This document shows, piece by piece, positions 33,801-41,395 of a stretch of DNA of 64,000 bases. Source of the stretch: an uncultured SAR116 cluster alpha proteobacterium (lineage in GTDB: Bacteria; Pseudomonadota; Alphaproteobacteria; Puniceispirillales; Puniceispirillaceae); contig CACCQD010000005.1 in assembly GCA_902547925.1 (NCBI GenBank), positions 1 to 64,000 of the forward strand, read 5' to 3'. The notes under the pieces were generated by a model. That model was not told where the DNA came from, searched no databases, and saw only the letters and a list, made by a program, of their open reading frames with translations. The position numbers and the translations under genes were made by a program. The stretch's first letter is position 1, and the number at the start of each line of letters is the position of its first letter.

Positions 33801-34306
33801 AGGCGGTTGATGCTGCCCAGGCGGGCGAGGGTGATGGCGGCGGCGAGGCGGCGCTTGAATGGACACCGCAGATCAATCTCGGTCTGGAGGTGCGCATTCC
33901 GGAGTCCTATGTCACCGATCTGTCGGTCCGCCTATCGCTCTACCGCCGGATTGCCAATCTCGCCAGCGAGGAAGACACCGACATGCTGCTGGCCGAGCTG
34001 GTTGACCGGTTCGGCAAATTGCCGGGATCGGTCCGCAATCTATTTGCCATTATCGCGCTCAAACAGCTCTGCAAGCTGGCGAATGTCGAAAAGATTGATG
34101 CCGGGCCAAAGGGGCTTGCCATCGGTTTCCGTGACAATCAATTCGCCAAACCGGATCAGCTGATCGGCTGGATTGCCGGTCAGGCTGGCCGGGTGCAACT
34201 GCGTACTGATCACAAGCTGATCGTCAAACAGACACTGCCAGCCCCTGATTTACGGCCGCCAATCTGCAATGAGTTACTTGGCGAGATGGTCGCGCTACTG
34301 GCCTGA
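30809..34306 (+). CDS. mfd: Transcription-repair coupling factor Mfd
   Basis: ATP-dependent translocase that removes stalled RNA polymerase from lesions and recruits UvrA. The 1165-residue protein is complete: UvrB-homology module at the N-terminus, RNA-polymerase-interaction domain (about 485-550, LETGDLVVHAEHGIGRYEGL), RecG-like helicase motifs (Walker A GDVGFGKTEVALRAAF, motif II IVDEEQHFGVGQKE, TLSATPIPRTLQMAL, QLRGRVGRGRQRAYAY), and the C-terminal TRCF domain. Its TGA abuts the reverse-complement stop of the next, convergent gene (TGATCA at 34304-34309), leaving no intergenic base. Confidence 0.96.
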   Translation: MKFINKIEFSSQIWGCPDGANMLALADRVGAGGPLVYVARDDVRMMAMRDALALLLPQAEVLIFPAWDCLPFDRLSPQGSLVGQRIETLARLRGLIPAPDNDPDHTKNKDTANPPAVLLTTVNAFIQRVPPQTYFADQALTLTPGDEIGPAGLASFLGNLNYLRTDTVRETGEFAVRGGIVDIFPPGSPSPVRLDFFGDELETIRNFDAATQRGGETCPHLTLRPVAEFQLDAETIERFRSGYLVAFGAAASRDSLYESVSAGRMHPGVEHWLPLFHANLHTLSDYCPGWHIYLDHEADGAIAARFDQIMDFHQARYESDTGDGSAPYRPLPADQLFLRREEAESQLASACRLFQFAASSPDGAKTGDAGGRAGLVFSRSRAAGTSTVAEVAQAIQSERGAANRPILLTVSGEGAAARLDDLLTPHLGPGGLATIDRLDAIAGPGVYLMQWGLETGFQTDNLLVISETDIFGQRLSRPQAKRARGDDFLREVSSLETGDLVVHAEHGIGRYEGLVIINSSGGAHDCLQLIYAGGDKLYLPVENIEMLSRYGNTGGDSQLDRLGGAAWQARVARIKGRVRIMAEQLIKIAAQRQTANAEPLSIQDGPYAEFCDRFGFVETEDQINAIADVVGDLASGKATDRLICGDVGFGKTEVALRAAFIAAMSGYQVALVAPTTLLARQHGRVFADRFAGFPIKIGVLSRMTPTATAKQTRADMETGDVQIVIGTHALLAKSIKFNNLGLLIVDEEQHFGVGQKERLKELRGDIHVVTLSATPIPRTLQMALSGVREMSLIATPPVDRLAVRTFVGPWDGVVLREAIQREMFRGGQIFCVCPRIDDLQRVYDRVTKLAPEARILSAHGRMAASELDDVMTRFADGEADILLSTNIVESGIDIPSANTMIIQRADMFGLSQLYQLRGRVGRGRQRAYAYLTSDPNRLLTPQARRRLEVMQTLDTLGAGFTLASYDMDIRGAGNLLGDEQSGHVREVGVELYQEMLRQAVDAAQAGEGDGGGEAALEWTPQINLGLEVRIPESYVTDLSVRLSLYRRIANLASEEDTDMLLAELVDRFGKLPGSVRNLFAIIALKQLCKLANVEKIDAGPKGLAIGFRDNQFAKPDQLIGWIAGQAGRVQLRTDHKLIVKQTLPAPDLRPPICNELLGEMVALLA

Positions 34307-34945
34307 TCAGGCAGTGGCCGCATCAATCGCCGGGATCAGATGTTCGGGTATATGGGCCCCGGCAATGGCATAGGCTTCACCGAAGATGAAATAGGGAACA
34401 CCATCGAGATTGAGCTGATGCGCCCCTGCAATGTCGGTGTCCAGCTGGCGTTGCACCGTCTCGTTCTCCAGCGCCTCAATCAATTCCGGCCGTCCGATTT
34501 CTGCTGCAATCCCAGCCAGCACATCGCGCTCGCCAATATCCCTGCCAGCCAGAAAATAAGCGCGGTATAGCGCCTCTGACAACCGGTCGGTATCACCACC
34601 GGCGACCAGCAGCATCTTCTGCGCCTTGCGGCTGTCCGGGGTGCGGGTAATCGCATCAAAATTGAACCTGATCCCGCTATCCAGCCCGGCGGCGGCAATG
34701 CGGCCATAGACGGCGGCGGCGGAATGGCCGAATTTTGCCGCCAGATACGAGGCGCGGTGCATGCCATCTTCTGGCATTGTCGGGTTCAACAAAAATGTCC
34801 GCCAGACGATGCGCGGGGTGATATGCGGTCGCCTCGCCAACGCCGCATCAAGCCGTTTTTTGCCGATATAGCACCAGGGGCAGATGACATCGGCAAAAAT
34901 CTCGATCCGCAGGCTCTGCGGACTGGCTGAACTCTGGCTGCTCAT
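34307..34945 (-). CDS. DsbA-family (FrnE-like) oxidoreductase
   Basis: 212 residues with a thioredoxin fold interrupted by a helical domain, as in FrnE/2-hydroxychromene-2-carboxylate isomerase-like proteins. The active site is CPWC in IFADVICPWCYIGKKRLDAAL and the cis-Pro loop is GVPYFIFG. There is no signal peptide when the start is placed at 34945, so it is probably cytosolic. That ATG has GGGGAG upstream; a longer frame extends to 35338 but only through low-complexity repeats. Thiol substrate unknown. Confidence 0.85.
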   Translation of the reverse strand: MSSQSSASPQSLRIEIFADVICPWCYIGKKRLDAALARRPHITPRIVWRTFLLNPTMPEDGMHRASYLAAKFGHSAAAVYGRIAAAGLDSGIRFNFDAITRTPDSRKAQKMLLVAGGDTDRLSEALYRAYFLAGRDIGERDVLAGIAAEIGRPELIEALENETVQRQLDTDIAGAHQLNLDGVPYFIFGEAYAIAGAHIPEHLIPAIDAATA

Positions 34946-35064
34946 TTGCTCCCCTGAACCTTCCCGATTGCTATTGGCCGCAAATCTGGCGGGCGGATGA
35001 CTTGATAATGACGCACTTAAGACATTATGTATGTGGTCTTGCCACTTCACAAGCCTCACACCCA

Positions 35065-35136
35065 ATCTTGTAGTCTGGTAAACTTGCAGTCTGGCAATCT
35101 TGTGATCTTGTAATCTGGTAAACTTGTAATCTGGCG
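35065..35136 (+). repeat. 32-bp imperfect direct repeat, internally repetitive
   Basis: A 32-bp unit at 35065-35096 recurs at 35105-35136 with 28 of 32 bases the same; each unit is itself made of two [A/C]TTGTAATCTGGTA-like halves, and an extra 8-base half unit lies between them. It lies in the spacer upstream of two divergent genes, so it may overlap promoters, but it resembles the duplications elsewhere in the backbone. Confidence 0.75.
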
Positions 35137-35167
35137 ATCTGGCCGCCTCCTTTTGGAAAAGAGCGTG

Positions 35168-35659
35168 ATGGAAAAATCTGAACATGCATCCCTCAACCGC
35201 CAGCGTGACCGGCTTCTTGCCCAGAAAACGATTCTGATCAGCGCGCGCGGCTCGTCTGATCAGCCGGAAATGGGGGTCACGCCTTTTGTCCGCAATAATA
35301 ACAGATTGTTCATCTATCCAAGCCACCTGTCGGCGCATGTTCGTGCGATGCTGGCGCGCGGCGAGGGCCAGTTTCTGCTAATTGAGGATGAACAGACAGC
35401 GCAGAACATCTGGGCGCGGGTGCGTCTCAAATTTGACGCGGACATCACCGAGATTGACCGTGGGGACACATCATTCGGCCCGCTTTGCGATAAATTTGCA
35501 ACGGCGCATGGGCCAACCATGGGGCTTATCCGGGATTTCACCGATTTTCACATGCTGCGCCTACGCCCCCGCAATGGCGTGCTTGTCACCGGTTTTGCCC
35601 GCGCCTACCGTGTTGAGGGCGCGGATTTCACCATCACCGAACATCTGAAAAACAGCTGA
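35168..35659 (+). CDS. Pyridoxamine 5'-phosphate oxidase-like / HugZ-family protein
   Basis: 163 residues of the split-barrel flavin-binding fold. The middle (ATPFV-like GVTPFVRNNNRLFIYPSHLS and AHVRAMLARGEGQFLLIEDE) and the end (HMLRLRPRNGVLVTGFARAY) resemble HugZ-type haem-utilisation and general-stress FMN proteins. It lacks the extra C-terminal haem-ligand region of classical HugZ as far as I can judge. The ATG at 35168 is preferred over an upstream TTG at 35153. The gene is followed after 28 bases by a GST-like gene. Confidence 0.7.
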   Translation: MEKSEHASLNRQRDRLLAQKTILISARGSSDQPEMGVTPFVRNNNRLFIYPSHLSAHVRAMLARGEGQFLLIEDEQTAQNIWARVRLKFDADITEIDRGDTSFGPLCDKFATAHGPTMGLIRDFTDFHMLRLRPRNGVLVTGFARAYRVEGADFTITEHLKNS

Positions 35660-35687
35660 TGGCCGGTGAGATGGTTGCACATGTGAT

Positions 35688-36353
35688 ATGAACCAGACAT
35701 CACACATCCCAATACTCTGGAGTTTTCGCCGCTGCCCCTATGCGATGCGGGCCCGGCTTGCGATTGTGGCTGCCGGTATTGCGGTCGAACTGCGAGAGAT
35801 TCGGCTGCGTGACAAGCCGGCGGCTTTTCTGGCAGCCTCGGCTAAGGCCACGGTTCCGGTTCTGCAATGTGTCAGTGGCCGGGTGATTGACCAGAGCCGC
35901 GACATTATGTTCTGGGCACTCGATCAGCATGATCCGGATGGTTGGCTTGCGCCCGTTCATGCCGACAGAGATCATGTCGAGGCGTTTTTTGAGCGGCTTG
36001 ATGGGCCGTTCAAGACGCATCTTGACCGCTATAAATATGCCAGCCGCTTCGATCCGGAAGAAGCGCTCGCAAATCGCCGCAGGGGCGCGTCCACCCTTAC
36101 TGGTTTTGAACAGCTGCTAACCAACCAGCCGGCGTTGTCGGGAGCGCATCCTGGCCTTCTCGATTTTGCCAGCCTGCCCTTTGTTCGCCAGTTCCGCATT
36201 GCCGATCCCGACTGGTTTGACGCGCAGCCCTGGCCACATCTCCACCGCTGGCTTGCAGATTTTCTGGACTCCCCTCGCTTTGCCACGATTATGCGGAAAT
36301 ACAGCCCCTGGCAGGAGGGTTCGCCAGGCGTCAGCTTTCCGTCCGACTCCTGA
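35688..36353 (+). CDS. Glutathione S-transferase family protein
   Basis: 221 residues. The N-terminal thioredoxin-like domain begins ILWSFRRCPYAMRARLAIVAAG and has the cis-Pro segment ATVPVLQ and the glutathione-contact region VIDQSRDIMFWAL; an all-helical C-terminal domain follows. The CPYA motif makes a glutaredoxin-2/Cys-GST-like thiol role more likely than classic Tyr/Ser GST chemistry. The last 23 bases overlap the convergent transporter remnant (36331-37045). Confidence 0.82.
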   Translation: MNQTSHIPILWSFRRCPYAMRARLAIVAAGIAVELREIRLRDKPAAFLAASAKATVPVLQCVSGRVIDQSRDIMFWALDQHDPDGWLAPVHADRDHVEAFFERLDGPFKTHLDRYKYASRFDPEEALANRRRGASTLTGFEQLLTNQPALSGAHPGLLDFASLPFVRQFRIADPDWFDAQPWPHLHRWLADFLDSPRFATIMRKYSPWQEGSPGVSFPSDS

Positions 36354-37045
36354 GCCCGACCTCGACACGCGCTGTTGCAATGATGTAGCTGGCAAACGTT
36401 ACCAGAAGGATGGCCGCACCCACTAGCATCATCGGGCTTGGTCGCTCGCTGGTGCCAAGACAGACCCAGAATGGCCCCAGCACCATTTCGAGCAGAATCA
36501 ACAGGCTGAAATTGGTTGCCGCGGTATAGCGCGGAGCCAGCGACAGCAGGCACATGACCAGCAACGCCCATAGCGACCCGGTTATCATCTCCTGCAGATC
36601 AGTTCCCAAAAACCCTATGAATGCTGTGCCCAGCGTCCCCAGCGAGACCGCCAGCAGAACTGGCGTGTTCGGGTATCGGCGCGCTAAAACAAAAACCACC
36701 GCGATGCACAATGCCGTCATGACGCCCGGAAATCCGCCAAGAAAGACGCTGCCTTCGGGGGCCGCCACCGCGCCCTCACCGTTGAAGACAACGATCAGCA
36801 CCCGGCCATCGTCATCACAATTGCTTGCCGTGTGCGTCGCGTTGTCGCCTCGCGCAGGATCACAAAGCTTAACAGCGCCGCCAGCACAGGCACTTTCGTC
36901 AGGGCTGTCAGCATGACGACGATCGAGGTTTCCACGGCGGCAAAATTGAAGTACAGCGTGTTCCCGCCATTGGCTACCATAATCACCAGAAACGGCATCG
37001 TCGCCATCTGCCTGAAATCATCGCCCATCTGCCGTCCGACCATGA
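36331..37045 (-). pseudogene. EamA/DMT transporter, 3' part (TM3 onward), split off by the island and frameshifted
   Basis: Minus-strand coding for the later ~235 residues of a drug/metabolite-type transporter: VGRQMGDDFRQMATMPFLVI enters TM3, then paired helices run to a short tail. No start codon or first two helices are present here. The matching N-terminus lies 20 kb away at 57425-57631. A one-base loss in the G-run at 36801-36803 (plus-strand CCC) turns MTMAG-VLIVV into MTMAGC-stop, so the fragment is also frameshifted. Together with the distal piece it would total about 300 residues, the size of the intact neighbour at 57639-58550. Confidence 0.82.
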
Positions 37046-37069
37046 CAATCCCCACTTTCCAAGTTTCAA

Positions 37070-37081
37070 GGTCCGTGGACC
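37070..37081. repeat. Candidate left attachment-site repeat
   Basis: GGTCCGTGGACC is a palindrome (GGTCC-GT-GGACC). Its first ten bases recur in the same orientation at 57265-57274 near the right edge of the island. Ten bases is short and the right copy is part of a terminator stem, so an attachment-site role is only a suggestion. Confidence 0.3.
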
Positions 37082-37139
37082 ATGGTTCAAGTGACTGTTT
37101 CCAAATGATTAACGTTCTGGAACACGAGCTTGTGTTTCC

Positions 37140-37691
37140 ATGGCGTGGGTGAGTTCTTCGGTATCTTTTTACAATCGTAACGGCACCTATTACCTCTCTC
37201 GTGCTGTGCCCTCTGATCTTCGTCATCGCTTCCTCAAGCGGAAGATCGAGGTCTCTCTTCGTACAAAAACAAAGTTCAAAGCCGACAGATCTGCTGCTAC
37301 CCTGTCCGAGAGGCTAGAGCGTTACTGGGATAGCTTGCGCGTGGAAATGATCTAGTCGAAGGGGCTTGGCCTGGCGGTCTTGCCAGAGACCAGGACGGTG
37401 GCTTCTTAAAGTCTCAGTTTAACTGACACGCTTGCGCTCTATCACCGCCAGAAGTGCATAGGCAAGACCAGCCTCTTCGTTGAGTCATCAAAACGCAGCA
37501 TTTGCTATTTCATCGAGTGCCTGGGACATGACAGCCTGAAATCAATTGAGGTGTCAGATGCAGGACGGTTCAGGGACTACCTGTTCGAACGCTGTATGGC
37601 CTTATAATCCGTGAAGCGGGCCTTCTCGTCTGTCAGGGCTGTGATTAACCTTGCGATCAGGAAAAAGACACAACTGAATGCACTAGTCTGA
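37140..37691 (+). pseudogene. Tyrosine recombinase (phage-type integrase) remnant
   Basis: One reading frame from ATG 37140 encodes an integrase N-terminal (DUF6538-like) domain, SFYNRNGTYYLSRAVPSDLR, and then a core-binding domain (SLTDTLALYHRQK, RSICYFIECLGHDSL, EVSDAGRFRDYLFERCM, SVKRAFSSVRAVINLAI). It is broken by in-frame stops TAG 37353-37355, TAA 37407-37409 and TAA 37605-37607 and ends at TGA 37689-37691. The catalytic domain with the R-H-R-Y residues is gone. An imperfect inverted repeat (37118-37140, TGGAACAC...GTGTTTCCA) abuts the start. It probably mediated insertion of the island and has since decayed. Confidence 0.85.
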
Positions 37692-37997
37692 CTTGCATTG
37701 CTCAAAAATTCGCAGAAAAAGCACAGTTTAACTGTTGTATGTGAGATACTTTTTAACTGTTGTATGTGAGATACTTTTTAACTGTTGTATGTGAGATACT
37801 TTAACTTGCTGTTCTAAGTATAATTTACAATTTTTTTCAGTAAGTGACACCTCCCGGGTGTTACTCTTGCCGCGTGATGCGAAAATAATCTAAGTCTTGT
37901 GCGAAAAAAACATCATTAGATAGGCATTTTTATTGTAACGTGTTCAGCAAGTTTAAGTCCTAAAAAGCGACGTTAATAAGATTTCATGGAGGTCATA
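37692..37997 (+). promoter_or_regulatory. Upstream region of island unit A
   Basis: 306 bases with no gene. After the 25-bp array comes TATAAT at 37819-37824 (no convincing -35), then a 9-bp hairpin with one G-U pair and a 5-base loop at 37843-37865 (AGTGACACC / GGTGTTACT) that is not followed by a T-run and so is not an obvious terminator. GGAGG at 37988-37992 is the ribosome site of the first gene. Confidence 0.45.
37727..37800 (+). repeat. Three tandem 25-bp repeats at the island's left end
   Basis: TTTAACTGTTGTATGTGAGA followed by TACT occurs at 37727-37750, 37752-37775 and 37777-37800, each separated by one extra T, giving an exact 25-base period; a partial fourth copy (TTTAACT-like) follows. 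The copies are identical, so the array is recent or maintained. It lies between the integrase remnant and the first operon; roles as protein-binding iterons or simple duplication cannot be separated. Confidence 0.9.
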
Positions 37998-39140
37998 ATG
38001 AAACACGACGATTTAATCACCAACAAATTGTTTGGTGCTAGTTCTCAGATAGCATCAACGTCTAGACGGAAATTCATCTCACGAAGTGTTGCGGTGGGCG
38101 CGTCAAGCCTTTCAATTCCCTTTATTTCTAAAATTGCGCAGGCGTCTTCGACTGTTAACGTCCTTGCGTTTGGTGGCTATGAAGAACCGGGAATGCTTAC
38201 GGAGTTTGAGGAGAAAACTGGCATTACAGTTAATTTAAAAATTCACGATGGCTCTGATGAGGAAATGATTGCGCTGATGCAAACGTCCGCACCGGGCACT
38301 TTTGATGTGATCACACCCACGAGTGCATACATCCCAAAAGCTATTGAGGATGGCATAATTTCACAATTGAACCCTTCTGATTTTCCCCTTGAAGATTATT
38401 TCAGCATTATTGCAAATTGGCCCCCAGTCTGGAAATCGGGGAAACTTTTCGCTGTTGTTAATCGATTTGGGTACTATGGTATCACATACAACCATAAGAA
38501 GTTTTCTGAAGCTGATGTGTCTTCGTACGATATTTTATTTGACCCGTCAGTTAAGGGGAGAGTGGCGCTTTTCGATTGGTTTCTGCCAAATATGGGATGC
38601 CTATCCAAATACAACGGCAACAAAAACCCTTATGACTTAGCAGCTTCAGAATTTTCTGCTTTAGGTGAGACCTTGATGAAACTTCGTCCGCAGGTAGGTT
38701 TGGTTGGTAACACCAGTCAAGTAATACAGGCAATGGCAGGTGGCTCTTACGATCTCGCAATTGCCGGTGAGTGGGTTCAGGCGGGGATGTATGATGATGG
38801 TTTGCCATTTAAAGCTTTGGTGCCAAAGCAGGGTGGGGTAACTTGGGATCAGGCAGTCTGTGTATCAGCCAAAACACCGAACAAGGAGAATGCGATAAAG
38901 TTCGTTCAGTATGTTTGCGGGCCAGCTTTCCAGTCTAAATTAGCTATTGCCAAGACATATTATAGCATGGTTCCAAACAAAAAGGCTGCAGTCATGTTAC
39001 CGGATGATAAAAGGGAGCTTTTAAATCTCTCAAATATCGAAAAATTTGACGAGATTTTTATGGCAAACCTATCACCAAGAAAGAGTCCAGATAATCGTGA
39101 CGATTGGATGGCATCTTGGGAAAAATTTAAAAACGCATAA
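37998..39140 (+). CDS. Polyamine-type ABC transporter substrate-binding protein (Tat-exported)
   Basis: 380-residue periplasmic binding protein of the PotD/spermidine-putrescine class. It begins with a twin-arginine signal (SRRKFISRSVAVGASSLSIPF, residues ~22-42, interior of the motif RRKFISR). The mature part has VNVLAFGGYEEPGMLTEFEEKTGI, YGITYNHKKFSEADVSSYDIL and a long C-lobe. Relatives bind putrescine, spermidine or other cationic amines; ligand not deducible. The ATG at 37998 is preferred to 37986 because GGAGG lies at 37988-37992. It heads a run of seven plus-strand genes and its matching permeases lie two genes downstream. Confidence 0.86.
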   Translation: MKHDDLITNKLFGASSQIASTSRRKFISRSVAVGASSLSIPFISKIAQASSTVNVLAFGGYEEPGMLTEFEEKTGITVNLKIHDGSDEEMIALMQTSAPGTFDVITPTSAYIPKAIEDGIISQLNPSDFPLEDYFSIIANWPPVWKSGKLFAVVNRFGYYGITYNHKKFSEADVSSYDILFDPSVKGRVALFDWFLPNMGCLSKYNGNKNPYDLAASEFSALGETLMKLRPQVGLVGNTSQVIQAMAGGSYDLAIAGEWVQAGMYDDGLPFKALVPKQGGVTWDQAVCVSAKTPNKENAIKFVQYVCGPAFQSKLAIAKTYYSMVPNKKAAVMLPDDKRELLNLSNIEKFDEIFMANLSPRKSPDNRDDWMASWEKFKNA

Positions 39141-39198
39141 CGTGAATGGTATGCTATTGATGGCTGCTCAATGCGGCCATCAATTCTAAGGATTTAGT

Positions 39199-40545
39199 AT
39201 GAATTATATTAACCTCTCCCAAACCATTGAATCTCATTGGTTTTGGGACACCTTCCCATTCGTATCGCAATCCTACGAGGACGGAGATGAGTTTCAAGAG
39301 TTTGGATTAAGGTGGAGTGGTAAAGGCTTCACTTATTCGAGTTCACCAGGTTGGCATTTTCTAGACAGACCAATGTTAGATGACTTCGATATTGATCACT
39401 TTGCTGGTGTTGCCCAAGTTATTGACTTAACACAGTGCGCAAAAAAAGGCTTCGTTACAGCGGGTGATTTTACCGATAAGATTGGGTTAGGATCTCTCTC
39501 AAGAATTATTGTTCTCAAAACAGGCCACGCGAGTGAGATACCTATTCGGCGTCGAGAATATTGGACGCTAGCTCCCCAAATTTCGCCGGCAATTGCCGAT
39601 ATAGCTGCCGAGAGGGGTGTTTCCCACATCTGTGTTGATTTATCCTGCGACGGTTTAGAAAGCCGAAGAGCAGACTCTACTAATGGCGTCTTCAATCCAA
39701 ACACAGAATTTAGACAAAGGGTTCACGCTTCTGGCGTAATTCTTACTGAAAATTTTTGTAATTTAGACAAAGTCGAAACCGAAATATTCTTACTTTGCCT
39801 TCCCATCAAGGGGGAAGGGATGAGCACCTCTCCAACGAGGCCAGTTGCACTGACCTCGTGGCCTTCAGAAAAACCATCCATTTATGATGTCTCTACACCT
39901 ATTTTGAACCACTGGCGTTGGCGAATGGAAACCTGGCGTGTCCAAGAAAATGGCGCTGGCTTTCACTCTGACCACACTGAGTTTATTCAATCTGGACATG
40001 CATTCACACACTGTGATGCTCCCAGGCACATGGAAAAAAATGGCGCCACTATTCAGGAACTTCCAAACATGGGATTGGACTCGTTTATAGGCAAGGCTCA
40101 TATTATTGACCTATCAGATATCGAGTTGCCGTCGGCGATAACTGCAAGTTTGCTAGAGGAACGATCGGGGGGAGGAATTACAAAGAACCAACGAATAATT
40201 TTGAGGAGTGATCTAACAAATCGACTCGGATACAAATCTACTAGGTGGCATACTCATGCTCCAAACTTAGATATATCGGCAGCAAAATGGCTAATCGATA
40301 AAAAGCCAACGGCAGTCGGTCTAGATTTTCCGCAAGATTACATTGCAAGGGAGATGCCTGGCCGACATGTTTACAACCATGAATTTGAAATCCATCACAA
40401 AATCTTTCAGGCAGGAATTCCATTTATTGAGGATTTAAAAGATTTAGGGCAGATGACTGGAGATAAAACTTTCTTAGCGGCTGTGCCATTAAAAATGACT
40501 TGTATTGATGGCGCTCCAATGAGAGCGATTCTAATAGATTGGTGA
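39199..40545 (+). CDS. Tandem-duplicated cyclase-family (KynB/formamidase-like) hydrolase, first half degenerate
   Basis: 448 residues made of two homologous cyclase domains (about 1-205 and 225-448), twice the usual family length. The second half has the metal motif GHAFTHCDAPRH (His267, His271, Asp273, His277) and the later HH (399-400) and Glu411 in PFIEDL. At the aligned site the first half reads GKGFTYSSSPGWH, replacing the ligands by Lys42, Tyr46, Ser48 and Trp52, and its later HH is RQ. Known relatives hydrolyse N-formylkynurenine, isatin or cyclic amides with Zn/Mn. I infer an inactive N-half with a structural role. It sits between a binding protein and its permeases. Confidence 0.82.
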   Translation: MNYINLSQTIESHWFWDTFPFVSQSYEDGDEFQEFGLRWSGKGFTYSSSPGWHFLDRPMLDDFDIDHFAGVAQVIDLTQCAKKGFVTAGDFTDKIGLGSLSRIIVLKTGHASEIPIRRREYWTLAPQISPAIADIAAERGVSHICVDLSCDGLESRRADSTNGVFNPNTEFRQRVHASGVILTENFCNLDKVETEIFLLCLPIKGEGMSTSPTRPVALTSWPSEKPSIYDVSTPILNHWRWRMETWRVQENGAGFHSDHTEFIQSGHAFTHCDAPRHMEKNGATIQELPNMGLDSFIGKAHIIDLSDIELPSAITASLLEERSGGGITKNQRIILRSDLTNRLGYKSTRWHTHAPNLDISAAKWLIDKKPTAVGLDFPQDYIAREMPGRHVYNHEFEIHHKIFQAGIPFIEDLKDLGQMTGDKTFLAAVPLKMTCIDGAPMRAILIDW

Positions 40546-40549
40546 GGTT

Positions 40550-41395
40550 TTGGGTACTTATTCTAACACAACAAATCCTTGGCCCTTTTTGCTCCCCGCT
40601 TTGATTCTTAGTTGTCTATTTTTTTTGATACCAACGGTCAATATGATTTTTTTGAGTCTAACCACAGAAACTGGTTTTGGCGTCAACAATTTTATTTATT
40701 TTTTTTCAACCCCTTACTTGACTCAGGCTTTATTCCGAAGCCTCATTCTTGCCTCAGTGTCAACTTTGATTGCTGGTGTTATATCATGGCCGTTAGCCTA
40801 TTTCGTTGTTTTTTGTGTCAAAGAAAAATGGCGGCCTTTATTTTTATTAGCCATTTTAGCTCCTTTTTGGACAAGTTTTACGATAAGAGCATTTTCGTGG
40901 CAGTTAGTTTTATCTGACAACGGCGTTATTTCTTGGTTAATTGAGAAAGCCACCGGCTCCTCTGTGGCACTGGGTATTCTCTACACTATGAATGCATCGA
41001 TTTTTGGTCTTGCACTCTTTGGTTCAATGCTGTGTACTTTCACACTTTACGGGGCCTTGGTGTCCATTGATAAAAAATTGGTTGAAGCTGCGTCGACGTT
41101 GGGCGCACGGCCCTATCAAATTTTCAGAGATATAATCCTCCCATTGGGACTGCCTGGTTGGCTGGCGGGCATAGTTTTATCTTTCATCGTTTGTATTGGC
41201 GACTATGCGGTTCCCACTCTATTGGGTGGCGGATTGAAGCCGGTATTAGCACAAATTATGCTATCGATCTTGAAAGGCACCTATGACCTTTCACAAGCAG
41301 CGACGATAGCCACTATTCTTGCTGTCACTGTAATAATTTGTGCCTCACCACTGTTGTTTTTTAGGCTATTTAAAAGAAGAAGAGCATCGGCATGA
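40550..41395 (+). CDS. ABC transporter permease, PotB-like
   Basis: 281-residue inner-membrane permease with six hydrophobic segments and the cytoplasmic EAA loop (LVEAASTLGARPYQIFRDIILPLGLPG) that contacts the ATPase. The N-terminus begins with TM1 (WPFLLPALILSCLFFLIPTV). The start is uncertain: the frame opens with TTG at 40550, only three bases after GAGG, and an in-frame stop lies at 40535-40537, leaving little room for another start. It overlaps the next permease by four bases. Pairs with the PotD-like protein and the PotA-like ATPase. Confidence 0.85.
   Translation: MGTYSNTTNPWPFLLPALILSCLFFLIPTVNMIFLSLTTETGFGVNNFIYFFSTPYLTQALFRSLILASVSTLIAGVISWPLAYFVVFCVKEKWRPLFLLAILAPFWTSFTIRAFSWQLVLSDNGVISWLIEKATGSSVALGILYTMNASIFGLALFGSMLCTFTLYGALVSIDKKLVEAASTLGARPYQIFRDIILPLGLPGWLAGIVLSFIVCIGDYAVPTLLGGGLKPVLAQIMLSILKGTYDLSQAATIATILAVTVIICASPLLFFRLFKRRRASA

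Noticed and set aside
34946-35338. N-terminal extension of the DsbA-like protein to 343 residues
   Set aside because: The extra frame is the translation of degenerate repeats at 35065-35136 and overlaps the next gene; the ATG at 34945 has a good ribosome site and starts the domain.
37727-37800. Possible small CRISPR array
   Set aside because: The 25-bp units are directly adjacent with a single base between them, so there are no spacers, and no cas genes are nearby.
37843-37865. Rho-independent terminator
   Set aside because: The hairpin has no following T-run on either strand, so it is noted only as a leader hairpin.
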